Shown: piece by piece, positions 1-9,924 of the stretch
How positions within the stretch are numbered: the stretch's first letter is position 1
Layout of the letters: each line of letters opens with the position of its first letter
Assembly (NCBI RefSeq): GCF_047675955.1
Contig: NC_132909.1
Location: 39,669,931 to 39,733,930, forward strand
DNA from: Chlorocebus sabaeus
Taxonomy: Eukaryota > Chordata > Mammalia > Primates > Cercopithecidae
DNA: 64,000 bases
Reading direction: 5' to 3'
Made by a program: the position numbers and the translations under genes
Notes under the pieces: model-generated
What the model saw: only the letters and a program-made list of their open reading frames with translations
The model's database searches: none
Told to the model about the DNA's origin: nothing

Positions 1-73
1 TCCTCCCTTGACACGTGGAGATTACAATTGTAGATGAGATTTGGGTGAGGACATAGAGCCAAACCATGTATCT
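1..73 (-). mobile_element. MaLR LTR fragment (THE1/MST type)
   Basis: The window opens with the reverse complement of the start of a THE1/MST-type LTR: the gatgagatttgggtgaggacatag and agccaaaccatgt words are typical. It is cut by the window edge on the left and gives way to the minisatellite on the right. It is non-coding and ancient. The family assignment is from memory of the consensus; the exact subfamily is not resolved. Confidence 0.7.
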
Positions 74-1935
74 CATACATTTTTTGGGTGGTACAGAGTG
101 TGCTAACAGCCTAGCTCAAAGGTGAGATTGTGACAGTAGTAAGCAGACACAGTCAAGAGTAAGAACTGCTGTCCTCTTACATGACCATGGCCCACTGTTG
201 AGGTTTTGAATCTTATATCTAGAGGCAGTCAAGAGTTGCAATGTTGACTGTCACACATGAATTTGTTATGCATGGATTGGGTGACCCTCAAACCATCATT
301 TAGCACATGTATCAGGCTGTGACTTATCTAAGGGGACACAATGCCCAGAAAACATTGAGAAGCTGCTGCACAGATCCAGTTCACAGTTGAGGTTGTGACT
401 TGTCTACTTCACCCAACATACAAGATACGTTGACTCTCATACTTAGAACCAGAACATGTGAGGGACTGGTAATCTCATCCCTGGATTTGTTGAAGGTGTG
501 ATTGTGACATACGCCTCTGCCAAACACCTGATTTGACTCCCCTGCCTGGGCTCGGTTCACAAATAGAATCATGATATATAGTTGGACCCAGCACCCAGGT
601 GAGATGACTCTATTCTCCAGCCTTGGTGCTTCTTACAGAGGGCATCGTGACATATCACTGGGACTTGCACTCAGGTGATATAAGTTTTCTCTCCTACCTT
701 GGCGCTGCCCACAAGGGGCATTGTGACATATTGCTCATTTTAACACCCAGGTGATGTGACTCTTCTGCCTGGGCCCAGCCTGAAGGGGGGATGGTGACAT
801 CTCTCTGCACTCATCACCCAGGTAATGTACTCTTGCCTGGTTTCTGCTCACAGGAGGGAGGGTGACATATCTCTGAGCTCAGCACCTAGCTAATGTGACA
901 CTTCTCTTCTTCCTAGGTTCTGCCCACAGGGGAGATTTTTACACATATGTTGGGCCCAGCTTTAAGATGTTACTCATTTGCCTTGTCTCTGTCTTCAGAA
1001 GGCAATGTGACCTATTGCTGGGCCCAGGACCAGGGTGATGTGACTTTCTTGCCTTGACTCTGTCAAGAGGAAACATCATGATATATCTCTGGGTCCATAA
1101 AATATTTGATGTGTCTTTCTTTTCTTACCAGGGTTTTGCTTATAGAAGAGATTGTTACATATCTCTGTGCCCAGCATCTAAATGACATGACTCTCCTCAT
1201 CTGCCTGGGCCATGTCCACAGATGAAAACTTGACTTTTCCCTGGGCCCAGCACACAGGCAATCTGATTTATTTCTCCTAGTCTCGTTCTACAGGGGGTGA
1301 TTGTGAATTATCTCTTAGCCCATCAACTATTTGATGTTAATCTCTTCTCTTACCTGGGCTTTGCCCATAGGGGATGTTGCAACATATCTCATGGGCCAGC
1401 ATGTAGGAGATGACATTCTTCTCTGATTGTTACATATTGCTTTGCTCACCACTTACTAGATGTGACTCTCCTCTCATGCATGCATCATCCCTGCCCCTTG
1501 GGGTGATTGTGACAAATAGCTGGCTGTAGCCTATAGTATATAAAACTTTCCTCTTCTTCCTGAGCCCTGCCCATGGAAGGCATTTTGCTGTATCTCTGGG
1601 GCTCTCACCTAGGTGATGTGGCTCTCCTGCTTTGGTCTTCCTCTCAGAAAGTATTGTGTTGTATTGGTGGACCTAGAACCTAGGTGATGTGACTCTCCTC
1701 TACTGTATGGTCTCTGACGAAAAAGAGATTGTGATGTATCACTGGGCCCAGCACCTAAGTGTTGTGACTCTCTGCTCTCTCCTAGGCACTGCATACATTG
1801 TGTATGGTGAAATATGGCTGGATCCGAAACCAAAATAATGCAACTCTTTTGCATTGACAATGTCCACAGTTGTATTACCACATATCTTTTCCTTTAACTC
1901 TGAAATTGAGCTCTGAAATAATCTGGATTTTTTAT
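74..1935. repeat. Degenerate ~74-bp minisatellite array
   Basis: A recurring unit reads roughly: gtgacatatctctgggccc, agcacccaggtgatgtgac, tctcctctcctgcctgggc, tgcccacaggggg. The gtgacat-like word recurs near 500, 575, 648, 720, 792, 859, 936, 1006, 1077, 1154, 1300, 1375, 1507, 1585, 1655, 1731 and 1808, which gives steps of about 70-78 bp. Copies between 74 and 490 are more decayed but still recognisable. Units differ a lot from one another, so the array is old. I cannot name a satellite family. The small reading frames here are chance. Confidence 0.8.
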
Positions 1936-2014
1936 CTTTGTACCCATCTCTCCTATTGAGTTTAAACTTTAATCCAAAAGCCATGACAATAGTCATAATT
2001 ACTGTCACAAAGCG

Positions 2015-5000
2015 ACAACTTTTTTCCTCCTCCTCCTTTTCTCTTCCTCCTTTCCATCTCCTCCTTTCCTTTTCCTCTTCTCCTCCTCTCATCTCTTCTT
2101 CTTCCCTTCTTCATGTTCTCCTCCTCTTCTTTTTCTCCTTTCTCCCCTCCTCTTCTTCCTCACCTCCTCCTCCACTTCTCCTCTTTCTTTCTTCCTCCTC
2201 CTCTCCTTTTCTTCCTCTCATCTTTCTCCCCTCCTCCTCTTGCACCTCCTACTCTCCTTCACTTCCCTTCATCTCCTCCTCCTTGTTTTTTCCTCCTCTT
2301 TCTCCTCTCTTTCTCTCCTCCTCTCCTCCTTCTGCTCCTTTCCTCCTTCTCATTTTCTCTTCTCCCCCTCCTTGCTTCCTCCTTCAATTCTGCTCCTCCT
2401 CTCCTCATCTCTTCCTCTCCATTTTCTCTTCCTTCCTGTCTTCTCCTCCTCCTCTGTCTTCTCCTCTTCTCTCCTTTCCTCTTATTTTTCTCTTCTTCCT
2501 CTCATTCTCCTCATCCTCCACTCCTTTTTCTCCTATTTCTCCTCTCCTCCTCCTCTCTTCATCTCCATTTCCTCCTCCTCCTCTCCTTCTTTTTCTCCTC
2601 CTGTTCCTCTTTCTACTTTTCTCCTCCTACTCCTCTCCTCCTACTACTCCTCTTCTCCTTCTTTTCCTCTCCTCTTCCTACTTCTCCTCCTATCCTATTC
2701 CTCCTCTCCTCCTCCTTCCCAAACCTCTCCTCCTCCTTCCCCAAACCTCCCCTCCTCCGTCTCCACTCCTACTCCTACTACTCATCTTTTACTCCTCATC
2801 CTCTCCTCCTTCTTCTCTCCTCCTCCTTTGCTTATTTTCCTCCTCCTCTTTCTTCTCCTGTCTTCTTCCTTCTTCTCTCTCCTTTCTGCTCTTTTTACTT
2901 CTCCTCTCCTCCTCATTCTTTTCTCCTCCTCCTCCTTCTCTTCTCCACCTCCTTCTTATTCCTCCTCCTTCTCCCTTCTACTACTCCTCTCCTCCTCCTC
3001 CTTCTTCTTCTCCTTCTTTCTTCCTCTTTCTTTTCTCCTCCTTCTACTCCTTCTTCTACTCTCCTCCTTCTTCTCTTCCTTCTCCTCTCTTCCTCATCCT
3101 CCTCTCCTTTTCCTCCCCTCCTCCTTCTTCTCCTCCTCTTCCACTCCTCTTCCTTCTCTTCTCCTTTCCCTCTCCTCCTTTCTCCTTTCCTTCTTGTTAT
3201 TTTAATCTCCTCCTCCGCCTCCTTCTCCTCTCTTTCTCTGCCCCTCCTTCACCTCTTCTCTTCCTCCTTCTCACCTTTTACCCCTCTTTCTCTTCTACTT
3301 CTTCTCCTCTCCTTCTTTCCTTTTCTTTCTCCTCTCCTCCTTCTCCTCTCCTCCTCTTCTTCTCTCCTCTTTCTCCCTTTTCTCCTTTCCTTCTCCTTTC
3401 CTCCTCTGCATTCTCCTCCTCTTCCTCCTTCTCTTCTCCTCCTTCACTTCTTCTCCTTCTCCTACTCATCCTTTACTCCTCTATCTTCTTCTCTCCTCCT
3501 TTCTTTTTCTTTCTCGTGTTCCTCCTTCTCCTGTCCTCCTCTTCTTCTCTCCTCTTTCTCCTTCTTTTTTCTCCTCTCCCTTTCCTCTCCTCCTCCGCCT
3601 TCTCCTCTCTTCCTCCTCCTTTTCTCCTCTCCTCCTTTCTCCCTTCCTCCTCCTTCTCTTTCCTCCTCATCTCCTCCTCCCCTTTCCTCACCCTCTCTTC
3701 TCCTCCTCTTTGTCCTCTCCTCCTTCTCTTCATCTCCTCTTCCTCCTTCACTCCTTTTTTTAGTCTCCTCCTTCTCTTCTCCTCTCCTTTCCCTCCCCTT
3801 CCTCCTACTCCTTCTTCTAGTTTCCTCCTCCCCCTCTACCTCCTCTCCTCTTCCTCCTCTTTCTTCTCCTCCTCCACTCCTACATTTTTCCTCTTCTTCT
3901 CCTCCTTTTCCTCTCCTCCTCCTCTCACTCTCTCAATTTCCTCCTTCTCCTTCTCTCCTCCTACTTTTCTCTTTTTCTCCTCTCCTCCTCCTTCTCCTCT
4001 CCTTCCCCTCCTTCTTTTTCTCTCTTCCTCCTCTGCTCCTCCTTCTCCTCTCCTCCTCTTCTCCTCCTTCTCTCTTCCTCATTCTCCTCACCTCCTTCTT
4101 CCCTTAACCTCTTCTCCTACTCCACCTGTCCTACAACTACTCACCTTTTACTCCTCCTGCTCTCCTCCTTCTTTTCCTCTCCTCCTTTAATTTTCCTATT
4201 CCTCCTTCTCCTCTCCTCTTTTTTCTCCTTTCCTTCTTCTCTCATCCTCATCTCCTCCTTCTCCTCCTCTCCTTCTCTTTTTCCTCTTTCCCTCCTCTTC
4301 TCCTCATTCTGCTCTCCTCCTTTTCCTCCTAAACATCTCCTCCGCCTCCTATTCATCTTTTACTCCTCCTCTCCTCCTTCTTATCCTCTTCTCCTTATTT
4401 TCCTCCTCCTCTTCCTTTTATCCTCTTCCTTCTTTTCTCCTCTTCCTTTTACTTCTCTACTCCTCCTCCTTCTCCTCTCCTCCTCCTTTTTGTCTCTCCT
4501 CCTTCTCTTATCCTCCTCCTTTTCTTCTTTTTCTACTCTCCTCATCTCCTCTTCCTTATCCACTCGTCCTCCTTCTTCTCTCCTTTTCTCCTCCTACTTC
4601 TACTCTCCTCCTTTTCTCCTCCTTACTTTCTCCTCCTCCTGTCCTTCTCCTTCTCCACTCCTCCTTTTTCTCTTCTCCTCCTTCTCTATTTCTCCTTTCT
4701 TCCCTCTCTTCTCCTCATTCTCTTCTCTTTGTCCTCTGCCACTTCTACTCCTACTGATATTTTACTGCTCCTCCTCTTCTTCTCCTCTCCTTTCTTTTTC
4801 TCCTCCTCCTTCTCTTCTTCTCTCCTCTTCCTCCTCCTTTTATTCTCTTCTCCTTTTCCTCTCTTCCTCTTCCTTCTTCTCTTTCTTCTTTCCATTTTCT
4901 CCTCCTCCTTCTCCTTTCCTCCTCCTCTTTCTCCTGTTCTCCTCCATCTCCTTCCTCTTCCTCTCCTCCTCACTCCCTCTTCTCCTTCTCTTTTCTTTCT

Positions 5001-7765
5001 CCTTGTCTCCTCCTCTCCTTTTCCTTCTTCATTCCTCCTTTTGTCCTCTCCTACTACTCCTTCTTCTACTTTCTTCCTCCTTTTTCTTCTCTTCTCCTCC
5101 TTCCCCTCTCTTCTTCCTCTCCTCCTATGCTCCTTCTCTTCCTCCTTAACTCCCACTTGTTTTCCTCTCCTTCTCCTTCTTGTTCTCTCCTTCTTCTCCT
5201 TTTTCCCTCCTCTTCTTCCTCCTCCTCTGCTCCTTCTCCTCTCCTTCTCCACTCATCCTTCTCCTTTATCATTCCTCTTTCTTTCTACTCCTCTCTTCTC
5301 TTGTTTCTTCTCCTCTCCCTCTCCTTTTCCTCCTTCTCTTCCTTCTCCACTCCTCCTTCTCCTCTTCTTTTCCTCTTCTTCTCTCCTTCCTTCTACTCTC
5401 CTCCTCCCCCTCTCCTCCTCCTTTTCTCCTCCTCTTCTCCTCTCCTCCTTCTCCACTCCTCCTTCTCCTCTTCTTTTCCTCTTCTTCTCTCCTTCCTTCT
5501 ACTCCTTCTTCTACTCTCCTCCTCCCCCTCCTCCTCCTCTTCTCCTTTCCTCCTTCTCCACTCCTCCTTCTCCTCTTTTCTTCCTTCTCTCTTTTTTTAG
5601 TACTTCTTCTGCATTCCTTCTCCTCTCCTTTTTCTCCTTTATTTTCTTCTCCTCCTCACCTACTTTTTCTGCTCTCCTCCTTCTGCTCTTTCTTTTCCTC
5701 TGCTTCTCCTCTCCTCCTCCACTTCTTTTCCTCCTTCTCTTTTTTCCTCCTGCACCTTCTTCTCCTCTCCTCCTCCTCTCCTTTTTCGTCTTTTCCCCTC
5801 CTTCTTCTCTCCTCCTCCTTTTCCATTTCTCCTCTCCTGTCCTCCTCCTCCTCTTCACCTCTTGTCCTCCTCTCCTTCTTTTCCTCTTCCTCCTTATCCT
5901 CTCCTCCCCCACCTCGTTTTTCTCTTCTACTCCTCTTCATTTTTTTCCTCCACCACCTTTTCTTCTCCTCCTCTTCTCCTCTTGCTCCTTCTCATTCATC
6001 CCTCCTTTTTCTTTTCCCTTCATCCTCCTCCTCTCCTTCTCCTTTTTACTCCCCTCCACCACCTCCTCTCCTCTTTCTTTTCCATCTCCTCTCCTCCTCC
6101 TCCTTTTCCTCTTCTCCTTTTTCTCCTCATCCTCCTCTTTCTCCTTTTTGTCTCTTTTTCTCATCCTCCCCTCCTTTTTCTCTTTTCTTCCTCCTCCTCC
6201 TCTCCTCCTCCTTCTCTTTTCCTTCTCCCCCCTCCTCTCCTCCTTTCTTCCTCCTTTTCCTTCTCCTCTCATCCTCCTTCTTCTCTTCTCCTCCCCTCCT
6301 CTTCTCCACCATTTTCTCTTTCTCCTTCGCCTATCCACCTTCTCCTCTTCCTCTCTTACTTTTCCTTTCTCTCCTTCTTCTCCTCTCCTCCTCCTATCTT
6401 TCTCCTCTCCTCCTGTTCCTCCTCCTCCTCTCCTCCTTCTTTTATCTCTCTCCTCTTTCTCCTCCTCCTTTTTTCTTCTTTCTGCTTCTCTCCTCCTCCT
6501 CTCCTCCTCATCTTCCTCTTTTCTCCTTCTCCTTGTCCTCCTCTCCTCCTCTCCCTCTCCTTTCCTCCTCTTCCCCTCCTCCTCTTCCTCCTACTCTCTT
6601 CCCCCTCCTTCTCCTTCTTTTCTTCATTTTCCTCCTACTTTCCTCCTTGTCCTGAATCTTTTCCTCCTTTTTTTTCTCCTCTACTTCTCTCTGTCCTCTT
6701 CTCCTCCTCCTTCTCTCTTCCTCTACTCCTCATCCTCCTTTTTCTCTCCTCCTTCTCCTCCTCCTCTACTCCTTTTCTCCTCTTCTCCTCCTTTTCCATT
6801 TTCTCTGCTCTTCCTCTCCTCATCGTCCGTTTCCTTTTTTTCTCTCCTCTTCCTCTTGTCCTCCTTTTCCTTCTTCTCTTTTTCTCCTCCTTCTCTTTCT
6901 CCCCCCTCCTCTTTCTCCTCCTCCTGCTCTTCTCCTTCTCCTCTCCTCCTCCTTTCCTCCTCTTTTCCTCTTTCTCTTCTTCTCCTCTCCTCTTCCTTTT
7001 TTCCTTCTCTGTTTCTTTCTCCTCTCCTCCTCCCCTTTCTCCTTTTTCTTTCTAATCCTCCTTCTTCTCCTCCTCCTTCTCTTCTTCTCCTTTCCTCCTC
7101 CGTCTCTCCTTTTTCTACTCCTCATTCTTTTCATCTCCTTCTCTTTCATCTTCTCTTCCTCCTCCTCCTCCTCCTCTTTTGTACTCCTTCTCCTCTCCTC
7201 CTACTTATCCTTTTTCTTTTCTCCCAAACTTTTCCTCCTCCTCCTCTTCTTTTCTTCTTCTCTTCATCTCCTACTCCTCCTATTTTTTCTCCTCCTCTCT
7301 TTTCTCCCCTCCTTTCTTCTTTTCTCCTCCTCCTCCTTCTTCTCTCCTCCTCCATTTTCTCCTTTCATCCTCTCCTTCACCTCTTCATCTCCTCCTCCTT
7401 TTTCTGCTCCCCATTCTCCTCCTTTTTTCTCTTCATCTTCTCCTCCTCTTTCTTGTCTCCTCCTCCTGTCCTCCTCCTTCTCTCCTTCTTCTTTTTCTCC
7501 TTTTTTCTCCTCCTCTCCTACTCCTCTCCTCCTTCTCATTTTTTCCTCATTCTCTTCTTCTCCTCCTCCTCCTTCTCTTTTTTTCCTCTACTTCCTCCTA
7601 GCTTCCCTTTTCTCCTCTCCTTTCCTGGCCCTGTTGTCCTCCTCTCCTTTTTTTCCCTCCACTTCCTCTCTTTTTACTGTCTTCTTCTCATTTTCTCTTC
7701 TAGTTCTTCTCTTTCCTCCTCCTTTTCTTCTCTTCTCCTCCTCTTTCTTCAGTCCTCCACTCCTA
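2015..7765. repeat. Giant polypyrimidine (CT-rich) tract, ~5.75 kb
   Basis: Almost every base on the plus strand is C or T, built from tcc, ttc, tctcc and cctcctt words with rare single A or G; the minus strand is the matching polypurine. It begins right after the minisatellite and ends abruptly near 7765, before cctgagccactggtcatgcc. Stop codons need an A, so this strand yields reading frames of 750, 664, 491 and 1041 codons made of Ser, Leu, Phe and Pro only. These are compositional artefacts, not genes. Tracts of this kind can form intramolecular triplexes (H-DNA); that is known for mirror-repeat homopurine DNA and only inferred here. Confidence 0.95.
5247..5600. repeat. ~105-bp higher-order repeats inside the CT tract
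   Basis: The marker ctccactcct, followed by ccttctcctcttcttttcct, recurs at 5345, 5451 and 5556, spacings of 106 and 105 bp. A weaker copy, ctccactcat, lies at 5247. Between markers the first two units share nearly all of their sequence, including ctctccttccttctact. This shows recent tandem duplication of a block of about 105 bp within the tract. Confidence 0.75.
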
Positions 7766-7895
7766 CTCCTCCTCTTCCTGAGCCACTGGTCATGCCAAAC
7801 AGCACCCAGCACACGTACTGGCAGCCTCTTCAGCGCTGCGCTAGAAAGACCTGATGTGCATTTATATTAGCTTTCGGAGGATAGTAGTAATCCAG

Positions 7896-7971
7896 CCTAA
7901 CTCATTTTTTATATATATGTATATATTTTTGTATATATATGTATATATATATAATATGCACATATATATAT
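7896..7971. repeat. AT-rich (TA/TATG)n microsatellite
   Basis: Alternating tatatatatgtatata runs separate the short non-repetitive stretch after the CT tract (7766-7895, nothing recognised) from the left arm of the inverted repeat. A similar AT-rich run lies inside the right arm's inner edge at 9842-9920. Confidence 0.85.
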
Positions 7972-8817
7972 AAATGAAAACAAAATCACATTCTTCACTT
8001 TACGATTCCCCTTCCCTCACCTTCCACTTCTATTAAATATACTTCAGTAACATTGTGCATAGGTGCAGAGACCACTACATATCTAAAAAAGGGAAAAAAA
8101 CCCTCAAATATATGGGAATGCACTGGCAACTCTGCCTTTGCAGAAATCATTTTGTTTCCTCCAGACAGAAGTGTCTCATTATTTTCAGCTTTCCTATCTG
8201 AAAAGCAAACTTTGTTTCCATTGACTTTGAAAGGGCTAAGCTTAAATCTAAACTCTTAAAGAAGAACCAGGGTTCAATTTTCTATTAATGAAAATCCCAG
8301 ACAGGTTTTTCAGCCTACCAAATCGTTATACTTTTTATTAACTCTTCTATCTCTCTCCACAACCACCAACATCACCACCCACAAAAGAAGAAGAAAATCC
8401 CTCCAATGTTTCCGGTTGTGTGCTGCTGCTAGCTCCGAAGCTGTTTAGAGTTTTGTAATGGAGTGTGAACTGCTGCCCTGGATCTGGGCTCGTGCTCTAT
8501 CTCCTATCCAATAAGGAGAGAAAAAGGACAAATCCGCTGAGCAGGGAAAAGTTCTTTCCGCCTCATTTATAACCTCTCATGGATGCAGAGCTGAGGAGGA
8601 TGGCTAGGTGCACGGGGCCCCTGCCAAGCGGCTCACTGGCCAGCGCGTTCTGTGCCTGGCGGGGTCCCCGCGCCCAGCAGGTCTCCGCCCTGCCTGGAAA
8701 GGAAGCGGCCCCGCCAGGCAGTGGGATCGGTCGCTGTTCCGCATTCTCACCCTTGGTCAGGGAGGGGGTAACATCCTCGATGCGCCCTCGGCCCAGAAAA
8801 CGCGCCGCTTCCCAGGG
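7972..8817 (+). repeat. Inverted repeat, left arm (~846 bp)
   Basis: This segment recurs in reverse complement at 9925-11045 once the Alu at 10480-10756 is removed. Shared landmarks, in order, are: aaatgaaaacaaaatcac, atacttcagtaacattgtgc, agacagaagtgtctcatta, the aagaagaaaatccctcc block, the ccggttgtgtgctgctgctag block, ggaaaagttctttccgcctc, and the GC-rich ggcccctgccaagcggc to cgcttcccaggg stretch. By eye the arms agree at roughly nine bases in ten. The inner half (8560-8817) is CpG-rich; the outer half is AT-rich. Confidence 0.9.
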
Positions 8818-9560
8818 AGACGTCCGCGACGGGAACGACCTCCCCTGCTCCTTAGCAAACACTATGGTCGCAGTTTCCTAAGAGACGCGACTGGGAACAG
8901 GAGGAGGGAGCCCAGGAAGAGGCTGATGTTGGGGGCAAAGGAAGCGACAATAGGCCGGTGTGGGAGGAGGAAGGGAACCCCAGGAACTAGCCGCAAATTC
9001 TTCCAGCGGAAGAAGGCTCCCCGCCTTTTTCCTGGACTAATAACGAGACCTGGCACCGAGTCCCCAACTAGTGCAAGGAAGGTGCACACCACACCGACGG
9101 ATCCCTGTATTAGACGCACCTCGCCAACGGAAGGGCGAGGAATGATAGGCGCCCCCATGGCCAGGCCCTGGCCCCCTTTCTTCCTGGGCGTCTTAGGTGG
9201 TAGTCAGCCCCACCAAAACTGCCAGCCAGGAAAGGTCCAGGGCGCAAGGCTGCCTGCTGCCCACTCGAAGCCAGTGTCCTCTGCCCAGAAAGATCAAATC
9301 CGCAGAGCAGGGTATAGCACGGGATTCCACCGAACACCCTGACAAGAGCACCCCAGGACGCCACCTCCTGGCCAGCACCCCATGCTTTGCGGCTGCAGGG
9401 GAAAGCAGGGGCCCTAGTTTCCAGGCTTCCCTGCCAGGTAGGGGCTGGAGAGACCTTAGAAGGAAAGTTCCTCATTCCACAGGGGAAGGATGCCAGGAAA
9501 GAGAGGGCAGAAGGTGGGGAGCAGCGTCAGGAAGATGTTTCAGGCCTGGGAGGCTTGCAC
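8560..9560. promoter_or_regulatory. CpG-rich island spanning inner left arm and spacer
   Basis: GC content and CpG density rise sharply here against an AT-rich background, for example gcgcgttc, ccccgcgccc, gcggccccgcc, gatcggtcgc, ctcgatgcgccctcggcc, acgtccgcgacgggaacg. A CCAAT word lies just upstream at about 8508 (tatccaataagg), with ggcgggg GC-box-like words inside. These are promoter-like features, but I see no exon, splice site or conserved reading frame to attach to them. Open frames here (for example 8608-9342, plus) follow from the low AT content. It could be a relic or duplicated CpG-island promoter. The call rests on composition alone. Confidence 0.45.
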
Positions 9561-9598
9561 CATCCGAGTCACGGCGGTTCTATAACAAATAAATTCAC

Positions 9599-9841
9599 CC
9601 CAGTATCCCGGGAGGCCAAGACAGGCGGAACGCTTGTGCCCAGAAGATTCAGACCAGTATAGGCAACGTGTTGAGATTCCGTCACTAAAAGAAAAAAAAC
9701 TTAATCAGGTGTGATGGGCCATGCCTACAGTCCCAGCTACTCGGGAGGCTGAGGTGAGAGGATCTCTTGAGGCTACAGTGAGTCATAATCTTGTGCCACT
9801 GCACTCCAGCCTAGGTGACAGAGCAAGATTCCTTCTCATAG
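9599..9841 (+). mobile_element. Alu, old (AluJ-like), 5' truncated
   Basis: The cccgggaggccaagacaggcgg start, the cagctactcgggaggctgaggtg middle and the tgccactgcactccagcct end identify an Alu. It has many substitutions and lacks the first ~35 bases. It sits in the spacer between the inverted-repeat arms. Confidence 0.85.
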
Positions 9842-9924
9842 AATATATATATATGTAGATTTTATACGTATAGATTATATATAGGTAGATTATATGTAGA
9901 TAGATTTTTTATATATACGCCTTC
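9842..9924. repeat. AT-rich microsatellite at inner edge of right arm
   Basis: Degenerate (TA)n with tagatt interruptions directly abuts the right arm of the inverted repeat. It may mark the breakpoint of the inversion or duplication. Confidence 0.75.

Noticed and set aside
1938..7854. Very long reading frames (750, 664, 491, 1041 codons) over the CT tract and matching minus-strand Arg/Glu/Lys frames
   Set aside because: The plus strand is nearly free of A, so stop codons cannot occur. The products are low-complexity Ser/Leu/Phe/Pro or Arg/Glu/Lys strings with no domain, promoter or codon signature.
8608..9342. 244-codon plus-strand frame across the CpG-rich arm and spacer
   Set aside because: Open because of GC richness. 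It runs across the inverted-repeat boundary, has no recognisable domain, and overlaps equally open frames on the other strand.
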